From Poriferisodalis sp965226645 (GTDB lineage Bacteria > Actinomycetota > Acidimicrobiia > Acidimicrobiales > Poriferisodalaceae), in NCBI GenBank assembly GCA_965226645.1, contig CBDDDL010000003.1, positions 248,001 through 312,000 of the forward strand: a stretch of DNA of 64,000 nt, in the 5' to 3' direction. The position numbers and the translations under genes are program-made. The number at the start of each line of letters is the position of its first letter. Positions within the stretch are counted from its first letter, which is position 1. The notes below the pieces were generated by a model. That model was given only the letters and a program-made list of their open reading frames with translations. It searched no databases and had not been told where the DNA came from. Positions 41,834-51,789 of this stretch are shown piece by piece.

Positions 41834-44800
41834 TCAGGCTGGTGATCCCGACAGTGCGGCTGCGACGCCGGCCACGGCATCGACAGCGGCACGAAGGGCA
41901 TCGCCGACGAGCGAGTCAGCGGTGGCAGGCGAACCATCTCCCCGCAGGTACAGGAGCACCACCCGGCTGACCGGTTCGCCCGTGGCCTGGGCGAGGCACC
42001 AGGCATAGGCGGCGCACTGCTGGCGGTACTGCTGGGCACGTTCGCTGTCTGCGTCGGGCATCGCTCCGAGCGCATCCGTTTTGTAGTCGACGACGACGAG
42101 CCCGCCTGTTGCCGGGTCCATGTACATCAGGTCGACGAAGCCCTCGACGACGGTCGGGGGCGATCCCGGTGCGTCGGTCTCGTTGACCGGCGCGGCGACG
42201 TACACCTCTTTCCAGTGACGGGCGCGCGCGGCGTCTCGCACTTCGTCGCTCGCGAGTGCCGACCGAACAAAGGCCTCGATGACGTCTTGGCGGCCGGCGA
42301 TGCCTTCGGCAACTGCCTGCGCCGCTGCGAGCGACTGAAGTCCGGCGCCGCTGAGAAGGTCGATCGACTGCAACACGCCGTGTACGGCCTTACCGGTCGC
42401 GGTTGCGCCTCGACCGCGCCGAGCCGGGGCGCGGCCACCGCCGAGGTGGTCGTCGGGTGCGTCCTTGCCGGGCACTTCAGGCTGCGCGACGAGCGACTCA
42501 ATCGCGGCGGGTTCATTCCGGTCGGCCGCGTCGCGGGTTTGCGACACGTCAGCCTGTGAGACCGACAACCCCCGTGCGGCGCCCTCGGTCGCTGCGTGCG
42601 CCATGCCGGTTGCGCTCAGGGCGGACCGCTGTCTCGATGACTCCGCGGCCTTGTCGCGTCGATGCAGCCATTCGGTTCGATCGGGACGTTCGGCGTCGCG
42701 GAGTGGGGCGCTCGCCGTTCGCAGCCTGACGGTCTCGGCATCGGGGTCGCGGCTGTGCCGAAAGTCCCATTGGTCCACCGCTGCCGCGTCGCCTTCGGCA
42801 CCTTCGAGGCCCGGCATGGCGTCGGCGATGACTTGTGCGTGACTTCGATTGAATAGCTCTCCCGTCTTCGACGGCGTCTCGCGATGCAACGAGACCACCA
42901 GATGGTCACGTGCCCGTGTGCAGGCCACATACAGCAATCGGATTCGCTCGTGGTGCTCTGCGAGCCGCTCGGCATCGGACCGGGCCGCATACGTCGACGT
43001 CTCTGCGCCCTTGCGCAGGCGCACTGCTGCTGCTCCGCCGTACCGGTTTATGGAGGCGTCGCCTGAGCGATCATCGACGAACATCGCCCGCGTGGTGGCG
43101 GGGCTTGCACCATTTCCTTGCAGGCCAGCGACGATCACGATGGGGAACTGCAAGCCCTTCGACGCATGCACCGTCATGACCCGCACCGAGTCGTCGTCGG
43201 ACTCGGGCAGGATCGCCTCGGTGACCTTGGCGCGCTCGGCGCCCTGCATCTCGACCCAGCGCAGAAACTTGCGGAGACCACCGTGCTGGCTCTCCGACCA
43301 AGCGCGCGCCTGGTCGATCACATAGCGCACGTGGCGCCAGACATCACGCGTCCGGACCCCGGCGGCGGCTTGCTCGAAGACGCGGCGCTCGCGCACGAGG
43401 CGCTCGAGCAGCACCGAAGGCGCGACCAGGGTGTGATCGTTGTACAGCGCTCGGAGGTGCTCCAGAGCCGACGCGACCCGATGGTGCTCGCCCTGCTGGG
43501 AAGACTCGACTTCGGGGGCGAAGTAGCTCCACGACCCGACGGCTCGGTAGTAGGCGTACAGGTCGTCGTCGCCGCAGCCGTACATCGGAGTCCGCAGCGC
43601 GCTGACCACCGTCAGGGCGTTGTCGGGATCTGCCGCGGCCCGAAGGCACATCATCAGGTCCCGCACTGTGCGGCTGCGCCACACGAACTCGGACGCTTCG
43701 AGCCGGTAGGGCACCGATGCTGCCGACAGGCCCGCTTCGAGTTGTGGGAGGCACGTGCGGGTCGGCACCAAGATTGCGATGTCGCTGAGGCGCGCCGGCC
43801 TGGTGTCGTCGAGATGGCGATCATGCACCTCCCAGCCGTCGTGCATGATCTCGGTGATGCCATCGGCGACATCTGCGGCCTCGACGGCTCGGATTCCCTC
43901 GGCATTGAGGCCCGATTGCTTCTTGTCGTGCGCGTCAAGACCGAGCGCGGTGACCGCTGGCCCCTTGCCGATGTCGGCTCGATCTGCCGTCAAGGCCGAG
44001 TAGGGGGCCTGCAAGCGGCCCGCCGCGCCGTCGGCATCGTTGTCGGACTCGTCGGATTCGTCGGCAGCGCTGTCGGATTCGTCGGTCATGAGGGAACCGA
44101 ACACCGCGTTGACCCACGCCATGATCGACGCCGTTGACCTGAAGTTGACTCGCAGGCTGGCCTGTTCGCCGATCTCGTGGCCGAATCGCCGCTGCGCGGC
44201 GCCGTACAGCTCGATGTCTGCTCGCCGAAAGCGATAAATGGACTGTTTCGGATCGCCGACGAAGAACAATTGACCGGGCGTGGCGTCGATCTGGTCCCAG
44301 TTCGGCACGGGCTCCCGTTGCGCGGGGGTGCCAGAGCCGTCGTCGCTAGCGTCGTCGCCGGCCGCGCCTGGTGCAATGGCCGCAAGGCGCTGCTTTCCGG
44401 CGGCGATGAGCACGGCGATCTCGATCTGGATCGGGTCGGTGTCCTGGAACTCGTCGAGCAGCAGGTTGCGATACCGGCGGTGAAGTGATGCACGCGCCTC
44501 GGGTGAGGCGCGCAGCAGGTCACGCGTCCGGACGAGCAGGTCGTGGAACTCGAGGCGGCCCGCAGCCCGTCGCTGCTCGGCTGCGTCCAGGGTGAAGCGC
44601 GCGATCCGGTCGCACAACGCCGCGATCGCGTTGTCAATGACTTCGGTCGCTGCGGCAGCGCACTGCTCTCGCAACTCGGCGAGCCCCTCTCGCATCGGCG
44701 CCCAGTCGTCGCTGCGGAAGACCCCGCCGCCCTTGGGCACGCCGCTGCCGTCGAGATTGCACTCGTTGAGCACAGCGAATCGCTCGACGTCGGTCGTCGC

Positions 44801-45547
44801 TGCACGAAGCCGTGCCAGGTAGTCGCTGAGGCGACCCAGCAGATTCGTGGCCGCAGCAGTGAAGCTCTTGGTCGGATGCCGCCACTCCAGCAGTGACATT
44901 CCCTGTCCGATGATGCGGTTCGCATCAACAGGCGTCGCTTGCGTCACCGCATCGGCTGCGAGCACTCGGTCCCAGTTCGCATTGAACGCCGTACCGATGT
45001 CACGAAGCGCACTGGGTTCGACTCCTGCGGCATCGACGAGCCCGACCGCCCAGAGCATGTCGGGATCTGACAGCAGTTCGTCGATGAAAAGATGCCATCG
45101 TTCGTCGAATTCGACATCGCTCGCGATCTGGTCGAGTGCTTCGAAACGCGGCGGCAGCCCGGCTTCGATGGGGTGCTCGGAGAGAATGCGTCGAGCGAAT
45201 CCGTGCAGGGTGGAGATGGCGGCGCTGTCGAGTCCGTCGAGCGCGCCTTTCAGCGTCGTCTCGGCGTGCTTGGCGGACGGCGACGCGAGCAGTTCGTTGA
45301 GCTTGGCTCGGATGCGGTTGCGCAGTTCGGCGGCTGCCTTGTCGGTGAACGTGATGGCGGCAATGGAGCCGATCGGTACGGCATTCGGCCCGGTCACGAG
45401 TTCGAGCACCCGGTTGACGAGCGCGGTGGTCTTGCCGGTGCCGGCACCGGCTTCGACGAACATGGTGGTGCCGGTCTGCTGATAGACGCGGTCTCGGTCC
45501 GCCTGGTCAGCTCGCAGCGACGCCGCGACTGCCTGCGGCGCGCTCAC
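41834..45547 (-). CDS. UvrD/AddA-like helicase-nuclease
   Basis: A 1237-residue superfamily 1 helicase with a C-terminal PD-(D/E)XK nuclease, the AddA type subunit for double-strand end processing. Walker A EAGAGTGKTTA is at about residues 32-42, Walker B is LLLDEFQDTDPIQ, and RFRRADIELYG and VMTVHASKGLQFP are helicase motifs IV and V. The nuclease shows GKAVHGVLQSID, then GFVDLMYMDP and VVVDYKTD. A short acidic insert (DESDSAADESDESDNDADG) sits near residue 500. GTG 45547 overlaps the upstream AddB-like gene by GTGA, so the two subunits are co-translated. Confidence 0.9.
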   Translation of the reverse strand: MSAPQAVAASLRADQADRDRVYQQTGTTMFVEAGAGTGKTTALVNRVLELVTGPNAVPIGSIAAITFTDKAAAELRNRIRAKLNELLASPSAKHAETTLKGALDGLDSAAISTLHGFARRILSEHPIEAGLPPRFEALDQIASDVEFDERWHLFIDELLSDPDMLWAVGLVDAAGVEPSALRDIGTAFNANWDRVLAADAVTQATPVDANRIIGQGMSLLEWRHPTKSFTAAATNLLGRLSDYLARLRAATTDVERFAVLNECNLDGSGVPKGGGVFRSDDWAPMREGLAELREQCAAAATEVIDNAIAALCDRIARFTLDAAEQRRAAGRLEFHDLLVRTRDLLRASPEARASLHRRYRNLLLDEFQDTDPIQIEIAVLIAAGKQRLAAIAPGAAGDDASDDGSGTPAQREPVPNWDQIDATPGQLFFVGDPKQSIYRFRRADIELYGAAQRRFGHEIGEQASLRVNFRSTASIMAWVNAVFGSLMTDESDSAADESDESDNDADGAAGRLQAPYSALTADRADIGKGPAVTALGLDAHDKKQSGLNAEGIRAVEAADVADGITEIMHDGWEVHDRHLDDTRPARLSDIAILVPTRTCLPQLEAGLSAASVPYRLEASEFVWRSRTVRDLMMCLRAAADPDNALTVVSALRTPMYGCGDDDLYAYYRAVGSWSYFAPEVESSQQGEHHRVASALEHLRALYNDHTLVAPSVLLERLVRERRVFEQAAAGVRTRDVWRHVRYVIDQARAWSESQHGGLRKFLRWVEMQGAERAKVTEAILPESDDDSVRVMTVHASKGLQFPIVIVAGLQGNGASPATTRAMFVDDRSGDASINRYGGAAAVRLRKGAETSTYAARSDAERLAEHHERIRLLYVACTRARDHLVVSLHRETPSKTGELFNRSHAQVIADAMPGLEGAEGDAAAVDQWDFRHSRDPDAETVRLRTASAPLRDAERPDRTEWLHRRDKAAESSRQRSALSATGMAHAATEGAARGLSVSQADVSQTRDAADRNEPAAIESLVAQPEVPGKDAPDDHLGGGRAPARRGRGATATGKAVHGVLQSIDLLSGAGLQSLAAAQAVAEGIAGRQDVIEAFVRSALASDEVRDAARARHWKEVYVAAPVNETDAPGSPPTVVEGFVDLMYMDPATGGLVVVDYKTDALGAMPDADSERAQQYRQQCAAYAWCLAQATGEPVSRVVLLYLRGDGSPATADSLVGDALRAAVDAVAGVAAALSGSPA

Positions 45548-48500
45548 GACTGCACCTCGGCGGGCTCGACGAGTTCCGCGAACGCCGCCAGCGCTGGATC
45601 GTCTCGTTTGAGACGCCACGAATGCTGGACGTCCGCGGTGCCGAGCCCGTCAGGGTTGCAATAGGGGCACACGAGGAAATGGCGCCGGTCGTCGGGTGGT
45701 CTGGCGAATCCAACGAACACGCCGCTGCGGATCCCGGCCACGATGGTGCCGACCACCTCGGCGAAGCGAGCCATGACTGCGTCGTCGACGGGCAGCGTCA
45801 GCCATGTCCAGCCCCCTCGTTCCGACGAGATGAACCAGTACGCGCTCAGCACCGCTTCGGCGTTCGTTGCGTCTCGTCCGAAGTGTGTTGCAGAGGCCAG
45901 CGCGTACACCGGCAGCTGCAGCTTGGTGCCTCCGACGGTGGGATCGGCCCCCTCACCCTTGATGATGCCCTTGTAGCTGTCGGTGGCGCCGGTCTTGTAG
46001 TCGATGACGACGAGGCCGCCGTCGCCGGTGCGCTCAACCCGATCGATGATGCCCCGGAATCGGATCACGCTGCCGTCGTCGAGGCGATATGAGACAGCCG
46101 GCGCGGAGTCGTCGAAGCCGAAGCGGAACTCCGAGCTCTCTATGTCGCCGCGCAAGTGCGCCTCGCGCTGGTCGTCGTGGTCGAGCAGCTCTCCGAGATC
46201 GGCGAGCAGAGTCTCGCGATCTCGTTGCCACAGCAGCGGCAGGCCCGTCAGCCCGCGCTGTTCGGCATCGTCGGCAAGCTCGCGGCCCAATCGGATGAGC
46301 TCGCTGCGGTCCTCGTCGGTCGGGGAGCGGCTCGGGCCCGGCGGTGCCCGTCCCGGCCCGTGGCCCGGCATCGGCTCGCCCGACTCCCACGCCTTGCGGT
46401 TGGCGATGAGCGGTCGGTAGAAGCGATCGATCGCCTCGTGCACCAGATGGCCCCGATCGCGAGCGCTCAGCCGGAGGATCTGTTCGGGCTCGGTGACGAC
46501 GCTCACCTCGAGGAGCTGCTCGAACAGGTACTTGCGTGGACACGTCGCCCACGTTTCGAGGCGCGTTGCCGACACGATGTCGGCCACGGCGCTGTCGCTG
46601 TCGATGATCCCCGAGAGATTCCCGTCGAAGCGCGTGAACGCCGCGCCGCGCCGGGCCGCTGAGAGTTCGACGCCGTGGCGGAACGCAGGATCGGCGAACA
46701 TCGGGTGCTGTCGCCGACCCAACTCTGCGGGGCTCGATGCGAGCAGGCTCGCCGCGTCGTACTCCCACGGCGCGGCGGGAAAGCTGCGTGAGCGAATTGC
46801 ACTCAGAAACGATGGCTGTTCGACAATTCCGGACACCCCGTGATCGAGCGCAGCGTCCCTCAGGTTCTCTGCGTCGAGGTAGCCGTCGGCGAAGTAGCGA
46901 TCGGTGGTGTCGAGCCGGCGCGCAGTGTCGAGCAGCCAGCGGGAAGGCACGTAGTCCGCGTTCTGACGCAGGTTGCCGCGCGGCACCAGCAGCGTGCAGT
47001 GCTCCTGAGTACCGGCAATCGCGGCGAGCAAGGTCCGGTGACTCTCGGCTGCGGCGTCGGCATGCAGCTTCAGCGCGCCATCCAATGACCGCCGCTCGTC
47101 GTCGTTGACGAGGCTGTCGGGCTGGGGTCGTGGGGGAACGATGCCTTCGGCCAGCCCGACGATGTAGCTCCGGTCGGGGGCGACATCGAGAGCGCCGGCG
47201 AGCGGGCCGACGTAGACGCCCATGCCCTCGGTACCGCTGCGGCCGTGCGGCTGTGCGAGTTCGGCTTCCAGCGCTTGGTACACGGTGTCGAAACTGACGC
47301 GCGGTTCTATCGCGCCGAGGTCGGAAAGCCGTTCGAGCACGCCCTCGACGCGTTCTGCGGCGGTGATCTCCCACTCGGGCCAGTCCTGAATCCAGCGCGC
47401 CCGGCCCACCGCACCCAAGTATCGATGCAGCGAGGACTGCATCCAGTCGCACAGACCCCGCCAGGTGTGCCGCCTGCGTCCGTCGATGAGACGCTCGCGC
47501 ATCTCTGCCATGAACGCCGAGGCCGCATCGCACTCGTCAGCTTCGTGTTCGAGCCACCGGCATCGGGCGGGGCTGGGATCGTCGCTGGACTTCTCTTGCA
47601 CAGCGCGCCCGCGCTGCTCCCCGGCATAGCGCTCCAACCTCCTCGACCAGTCGTCGCCGACCACGTGCGCAGCCCGAGCGAGGCGCTCCCATGCTGAGTC
47701 AGGCACAAAGAAATGCTCGTCGCCCATCCGATCGGTGTCGGGTTCGCCGTGACGGTGGCGGGGCACCTGCGCACCGGCGAGCAAATCGAACACGTCTCGG
47801 CGCTCAAGGCGAGGCTCTTCGAGATGGGCGTCGGCCAGTGCGGCGAGGCCCAGCGCGAATCGCCCGTAGATCGACTCTGCAAGCGTTCGGGCGGTATTGC
47901 CGTACGTGGCGACGCCGACGGCAGCGAATTGATCCTCGAGTGTCCGGCCGTACGGCTCGGCCGCACCGAAGAACACAGCGATCCTGCCCGGCGGGACGCC
48001 TTCGTCGAGGTCAGCGAGCACGTCGCGCACCACGGTGCGGGCTTCGGTGTCGGCATCGGTGACGCTCACGATCCGGTCGGCGCAGGACACGACGCGTAGG
48101 TCGTCGGTGCGCCGATCGTCGAGGGCCGGCGATTCGATGTCGAGCCGTGCGCAGACGCCTTTCGCCACCGCATTTGCGTTGTCGCTGCCCGTCAGCCCGA
48201 CGAGCACCTCGACACGCGCGTTAGCCGGGGCACTGCCGAGCGCACGAAGCAGGCGAGTCTCGTGCTGGTTGAGTCTGCGAGGCAGGTACACGCAGATGCT
48301 GCCCAGTTCGGGCGGGAGCGCATCGAGCGAGCCGAGTTGATCCGCAGCAGCGGACATGAGGTCGAATTCGTCGTACCAGCCCGGCCGCAGTGACGCTCGA
48401 ACTCGCCGGCAGATGTTCACCACGCCGCCGGCTCTCGGCGACTTGCTGGCAACGACCTCGAGCTGAGACGCCGACAGATCACGCAGCTCCAGGTAGGTGC

Positions 48501-48927
48501 GACCCAGCGCGCGAGCGGTCTGGTGGTGGCCGGCGACAGAACCGAACGGACCGGGATCTTCACCGAGTGCGATGCGCATGGCCGCTGCTACCGCCATGTC
48601 GCTCACCGGTCGCCGCCCGTAGCGCTGCAGCAACGAGCCTCCCAGGCGGTCGGCCAGCTCTGCGATGGTGAGCGTTTCGAGCACGGCGACCCCGCCGCTG
48701 GTGCCGCCGAGTTCCCGTCGCAATGACAGACCCGTGTAGTTCGACGGCACCACCACCGTGACCGCAGCAAGCGGATCGGCGGCCTTGGCCCGTGCCACGA
48801 ATTGGGCAAGCGCCTCGCGGGCTTCCGCCCCAAATCCGACTGGCACCAGTCGGAAGCCATGGCCCTGCCGCACGCCGTCACCGGAGGGTTGCTCGTTCGC
48901 CGTCTCGGAGGTGACCACGAGATGCAA
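45544..48927 (-). CDS. AddB-like PD-(D/E)XK nuclease / inactive helicase subunit
   Basis: An 1127-residue partner of the AddA-like helicase. Where an active helicase has Walker A it reads TVVVPSNYTGLSLRREL, so ATP binding is lost, as in AddB. A UvrD-C-like core contains VGLAEGIVPPRPQPD. The C-terminal nuclease has GHLVHEAIDRF, IIDRVERT and VVIDYKTG. Cysteines in WATCPRKYL (about residue 796) and CPYC (1087 and 1090) correspond to three iron-sulfur ligands of AddB; the fourth, usually about six residues later, is not present. The TTG start at 48927 is uncertain; GTG 48918 is an alternative. Confidence 0.87.
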   Translation of the reverse strand: MHLVVTSETANEQPSGDGVRQGHGFRLVPVGFGAEAREALAQFVARAKAADPLAAVTVVVPSNYTGLSLRRELGGTSGGVAVLETLTIAELADRLGGSLLQRYGRRPVSDMAVAAAMRIALGEDPGPFGSVAGHHQTARALGRTYLELRDLSASQLEVVASKSPRAGGVVNICRRVRASLRPGWYDEFDLMSAAADQLGSLDALPPELGSICVYLPRRLNQHETRLLRALGSAPANARVEVLVGLTGSDNANAVAKGVCARLDIESPALDDRRTDDLRVVSCADRIVSVTDADTEARTVVRDVLADLDEGVPPGRIAVFFGAAEPYGRTLEDQFAAVGVATYGNTARTLAESIYGRFALGLAALADAHLEEPRLERRDVFDLLAGAQVPRHRHGEPDTDRMGDEHFFVPDSAWERLARAAHVVGDDWSRRLERYAGEQRGRAVQEKSSDDPSPARCRWLEHEADECDAASAFMAEMRERLIDGRRRHTWRGLCDWMQSSLHRYLGAVGRARWIQDWPEWEITAAERVEGVLERLSDLGAIEPRVSFDTVYQALEAELAQPHGRSGTEGMGVYVGPLAGALDVAPDRSYIVGLAEGIVPPRPQPDSLVNDDERRSLDGALKLHADAAAESHRTLLAAIAGTQEHCTLLVPRGNLRQNADYVPSRWLLDTARRLDTTDRYFADGYLDAENLRDAALDHGVSGIVEQPSFLSAIRSRSFPAAPWEYDAASLLASSPAELGRRQHPMFADPAFRHGVELSAARRGAAFTRFDGNLSGIIDSDSAVADIVSATRLETWATCPRKYLFEQLLEVSVVTEPEQILRLSARDRGHLVHEAIDRFYRPLIANRKAWESGEPMPGHGPGRAPPGPSRSPTDEDRSELIRLGRELADDAEQRGLTGLPLLWQRDRETLLADLGELLDHDDQREAHLRGDIESSEFRFGFDDSAPAVSYRLDDGSVIRFRGIIDRVERTGDGGLVVIDYKTGATDSYKGIIKGEGADPTVGGTKLQLPVYALASATHFGRDATNAEAVLSAYWFISSERGGWTWLTLPVDDAVMARFAEVVGTIVAGIRSGVFVGFARPPDDRRHFLVCPYCNPDGLGTADVQHSWRLKRDDPALAAFAELVEPAEVQS

Positions 48928-48988
48928 GCTAGGTCAGGGGTGTCACAGCAATACGGTCTGCCCTCTTGGAACTCTCAAGGGTAATATA

Positions 48989-49006
48989 TTTCAATAGTTT
49001 TCAATA
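48989..49006. promoter_or_regulatory. AT-rich operator-like direct repeat
   Basis: TTTCAATA occurs at 48989-48996 and 48999-49006, one helical turn apart, inside the AT-rich stretch between the divergent AddB-like and coiled-coil genes. On the minus strand it reads TATTGAAA twice. It may be a promoter or a regulator site. Confidence 0.4.
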
Positions 49007-49079
49007 TATCTCCATGCTCATGACAACCGACACGTTAAGGTGCCGTGCTAATTTCGGAGACGTGGGGAGCGCAAGCGTC

Positions 49080-49376
49080 ATGGACATCGTGCAACTCGTC
49101 ACATTGGCTGTGGGCATCCTGGGACTGGTTTGGTACCAGCAGCGTTCCATAGCATCGCTGCGGGCCGAGCTGAAGCAGGAATTCGCGGAGCTGCGAGCTG
49201 AGATTGCTGCCTTGCGCGCCGTTGTGGCCGACAACAGCCAGCGGCTGTCGCGCATCGAGGGCTTCTTGGGTATTGGCATGCTGCCGGAGGCCGCAGCGAT
49301 TGCACCAGGTGCCGGATTGGCTGCTGCCTCGACCGGCGTTACGTCCGGCCCGCCGGCAGCGGCATCGTCAAGCTGA
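49080..49376 (+). CDS. Small membrane-anchored coiled-coil protein
   Basis: A 98-residue protein with an N-terminal membrane helix (IVQLVTLAVGILGLVWY) and a heptad-like coiled coil from about residue 25 to 65 (SLRAELKQEFAELRAEIAAL). It ends in an Ala/Gly/Ser/Pro-rich tail. ATG 49080 is preceded by GGGGAG about 10 bases upstream. It resembles short proteins of the response-regulator-less, holin-like or RmuC-like sort only superficially; I assign no function. Confidence 0.65.
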   Translation: MDIVQLVTLAVGILGLVWYQQRSIASLRAELKQEFAELRAEIAALRAVVADNSQRLSRIEGFLGIGMLPEAAAIAPGAGLAAASTGVTSGPPAAASSS

Positions 49377-49387
49377 ACCCAAGTCCC

Positions 49388-49405
49388 GGCCGGCCGCTGC
49401 CGGCC
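49388..49405. terminator. GC-rich hairpin between convergent genes
   Basis: GGCCGGC, loop CGCT, GCCGGCC: a perfect 7-base stem in the 53-base gap between the coiled-coil gene and the convergent LLM gene. No T-run follows. Confidence 0.4.
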
Positions 49406-49429
49406 GCCCATGTGTTTGCGGCGCTCAGC

Positions 49430-50359
49430 TCAGGTGCCCGCCAGGCGGGCTACCACCGGTGCCATGGCGTCGACTTCGGGATCGTGGATGACGATGTAGC
49501 TGGCGCCGTAGGCCTCACGGTGATGGTGCAGCTGCTCGCAGATGTCGTCCACCGTGCCTGCCAGCACCAAGGGCGCATCACGCGCCTCCTCCAGTGTCAG
49601 ACCAAAGCCGGGTGCGAACTGCTCCAGAATGCTGTCGGCATCTTCGGTCACGAGCGCGATGAACGTGTTGAGCTGGATCTCGATATCGGCGAATCGCTCA
49701 CCCGCGGCATCAGCGATCCATTGGCGTCGCTCGGCGAACTTCTCGGCCACCGAGCTGCGCGCTGCGTCCACTCCCACGGTGCCTTCCCGCAGATTCGGGT
49801 TCAAACTGATGATGTCGGCCAAGCGGGCCGCCTCAGACAGCACCCGTTTGCCGCCGCCTCCGATGATGACCGGTGGCCCGCCTGGCGTGTGCGGCAGCGG
49901 CCGGCCGACCATCCCCGAGATCTGGTAGTGCTCTCCGTCGTAATCGAATGGTTCGCCGCTCCACAGTCCCTTGATGACCTCGAGGGCCTCGATCATCCGG
50001 TCGATGCGTACGCCGGGCCGGTCCAGCCCGATGCCCGACTGCTCGTAGTCCTCAGTCAGCCAGCCGGCACCAATCCCGAACTCAGTTCGACCTTCGGCAA
50101 GCAAGTCGAGCGTGGCGAAATCCTTCGCTAGCACCGCAGGGTGGCGATAGTCGGCAGCAAACACCAGCGTGCCGACCCGCAGTGTTGTCGTGATCTCCGC
50201 TGCGACGGCGGGATGCACGATCGGCGACCAGCTGTCCCAGAAGTGGTCGTGGCAGTACAAGGTGGAGTAGCCAAGATCCTCAACCTTGCGCGCCATCTCG
50301 CGGAACGCGGCCGGGCTCTCGGGCTTGCCGTATTGGACCGCGAATCTGAACGGATGCAC
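49430..50359 (-). CDS. LLM class F420-type oxidoreductase
   Basis: A 309-residue luciferase-like enzyme starting MHPFRFAVQYGKPESPAAFR. It resembles the TIGR03621-type F420 oxidoreductases with DLLAEGRTEFGIGAGWLTEDY and PPVIIGGGGKRVLSEAARLA. ATG 50359 opens a normal N-terminus. It lies 95 bases downstream of the TRAP transporter genes on the same strand and may be co-transcribed with them. Substrate unknown. Confidence 0.88.
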   Translation of the reverse strand: MHPFRFAVQYGKPESPAAFREMARKVEDLGYSTLYCHDHFWDSWSPIVHPAVAAEITTTLRVGTLVFAADYRHPAVLAKDFATLDLLAEGRTEFGIGAGWLTEDYEQSGIGLDRPGVRIDRMIEALEVIKGLWSGEPFDYDGEHYQISGMVGRPLPHTPGGPPVIIGGGGKRVLSEAARLADIISLNPNLREGTVGVDAARSSVAEKFAERRQWIADAAGERFADIEIQLNTFIALVTEDADSILEQFAPGFGLTLEEARDAPLVLAGTVDDICEQLHHHREAYGASYIVIHDPEVDAMAPVVARLAGT

Positions 50360-50454
50360 GACGGCACCCTACGCGCCAGGCGCTCTCAGGCCCGCTGACA
50401 CTCGTGCTTCGCAGAAGCGGCCAAGCAGCTTGCGCTAGCCCGAATTATCAGGAG

Positions 50455-51687
50455 CTAGATCTGCGACTGCTGGGTCAGGTATGAGCGCTCGGCCAGGCTG
50501 TGCCACTCGGAGATGCCATCGCGGAAGGCCCGCCACGGCTCCAAGATGGCGGCAAACCGAGCATCCTCGGCCGCGACATCGTCGAGCACGTTCTCGGTCT
50601 CTTCCTTGAAAGCGGCCATGAGTTCTGCGGGGAACTCGCGAATGCTCGCGAACTCCTTTACCCGCTGCAGATCGGCCTGGTTGCGCACGTCGTAGTCGGC
50701 GATCGTGTTGATGTTGGCCGATGCCGCAGAGATTTCGATGGCCGCCTGGTACTCGGCGGGCAGATCGTTCCACAGCGACAGCGGGAACTGGACCTCGACT
50801 GCGGTGCCCGGCTCCCACCAGCCCGGGTGGTAGTAGAACAGATCGCCGTCGAACTGGTCCAAGCCCAGGATCAGGTCGTCGGTAGGACCGACGAACTCGG
50901 CTCCGTCGATGGCGCCCTGCTGGATCGCTGGCAGGATCTCGCCGCCTGGCAGGGTCACCTGCTCGCCGCCAAGGTTCTGCAGCACGCGGCCTGCGAGCCC
51001 TGGAATGCGCATCTTCAGGCCCTGCAGGTCGGCAACGGTGTTGAGTTCCTTGGTGAACCAGCCGCCCATCTGGCAGCCCGTGCCTCCGGCGGGAAAGGCG
51101 ATGATGCCGTGCTCCTCCGCGTAGAACTCGTTGAGCATCTCCAAGCCGCCGCCCTTGTAGAGCCATGCGTTCTGCTGGCGCTGCGTGAGGCCGAACGGAA
51201 CCGCCGTGCCGAACTGCTGCACGGGGCTGAGACCCACGTAGTAGTAGGACGCCGTGTGGCCTGATTGGACACCGACATCGCGCACGGTGGGCAGCACTTC
51301 GAGTCCGCCCACGATCTCGCCCGCTGGTCGAGGATTGATCTGGAACTTGCCGCCGGTGAGCCGGCTCACCTCGTTCGCAAAGAATTGCGCTGAGCCGAAC
51401 AGCGTCACGAGGGCGACCGGCCAGCTCGTGGCCATCTCCCACACGAGCTCGGGTGCGTCCTGCGTGAGCGCTACAGATGTCGCCGGGGCATCAGATTCGC
51501 CCACACCCTGAGTTGTGGGTGCGGCTGCGTCGCCGCTGTCGTCCGACGAGCACGCTCCAAGCACCGCTGTGGCGGCTGCGAAGCCTGCGACGCCCAGTCC
51601 GGCCTTGAGAAACGATCGTCGGTCGAAACTGTCGTCGCCATCTGGCATCGTTGCAGTCTCGAGGTGGTCGTCCTGCTGAATGGTCAC
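50455..51687 (-). CDS. dctP: TRAP transporter substrate-binding protein (DctP type), Tat-exported lipoprotein
   Basis: A 410-residue solute-binding protein. It has a twin-arginine signal (DRRSFLKAGLGVAGFAAA) followed by a possible lipobox AVLGAC. The mature part ELVWEMATSWPVALVTLFGS and the tail with AEYQAAIEISAASANI are typical of the DctP/7TM family; related members bind 2-oxo acids or aromatic acids. GTG 51687 has GGAGG about 9 bases upstream; the frame further left lacks one. The permease gene is encoded upstream on the same strand after 102 bases. Confidence 0.9.
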   Translation of the reverse strand: MTIQQDDHLETATMPDGDDSFDRRSFLKAGLGVAGFAAATAVLGACSSDDSGDAAAPTTQGVGESDAPATSVALTQDAPELVWEMATSWPVALVTLFGSAQFFANEVSRLTGGKFQINPRPAGEIVGGLEVLPTVRDVGVQSGHTASYYYVGLSPVQQFGTAVPFGLTQRQQNAWLYKGGGLEMLNEFYAEEHGIIAFPAGGTGCQMGGWFTKELNTVADLQGLKMRIPGLAGRVLQNLGGEQVTLPGGEILPAIQQGAIDGAEFVGPTDDLILGLDQFDGDLFYYHPGWWEPGTAVEVQFPLSLWNDLPAEYQAAIEISAASANINTIADYDVRNQADLQRVKEFASIREFPAELMAAFKEETENVLDDVAAEDARFAAILEPWRAFRDGISEWHSLAERSYLTQQSQI

Positions 51688-51789
51688 TTCTCGGTCCTCC
51701 CCCTCAGCGAGGGCATGCGCCGGGGCGCGCCTGTCGCTCGGCACGAAATTAGCACGCGCGCAGTCCTCCCCTCTACGGCAAGGCGAGCG

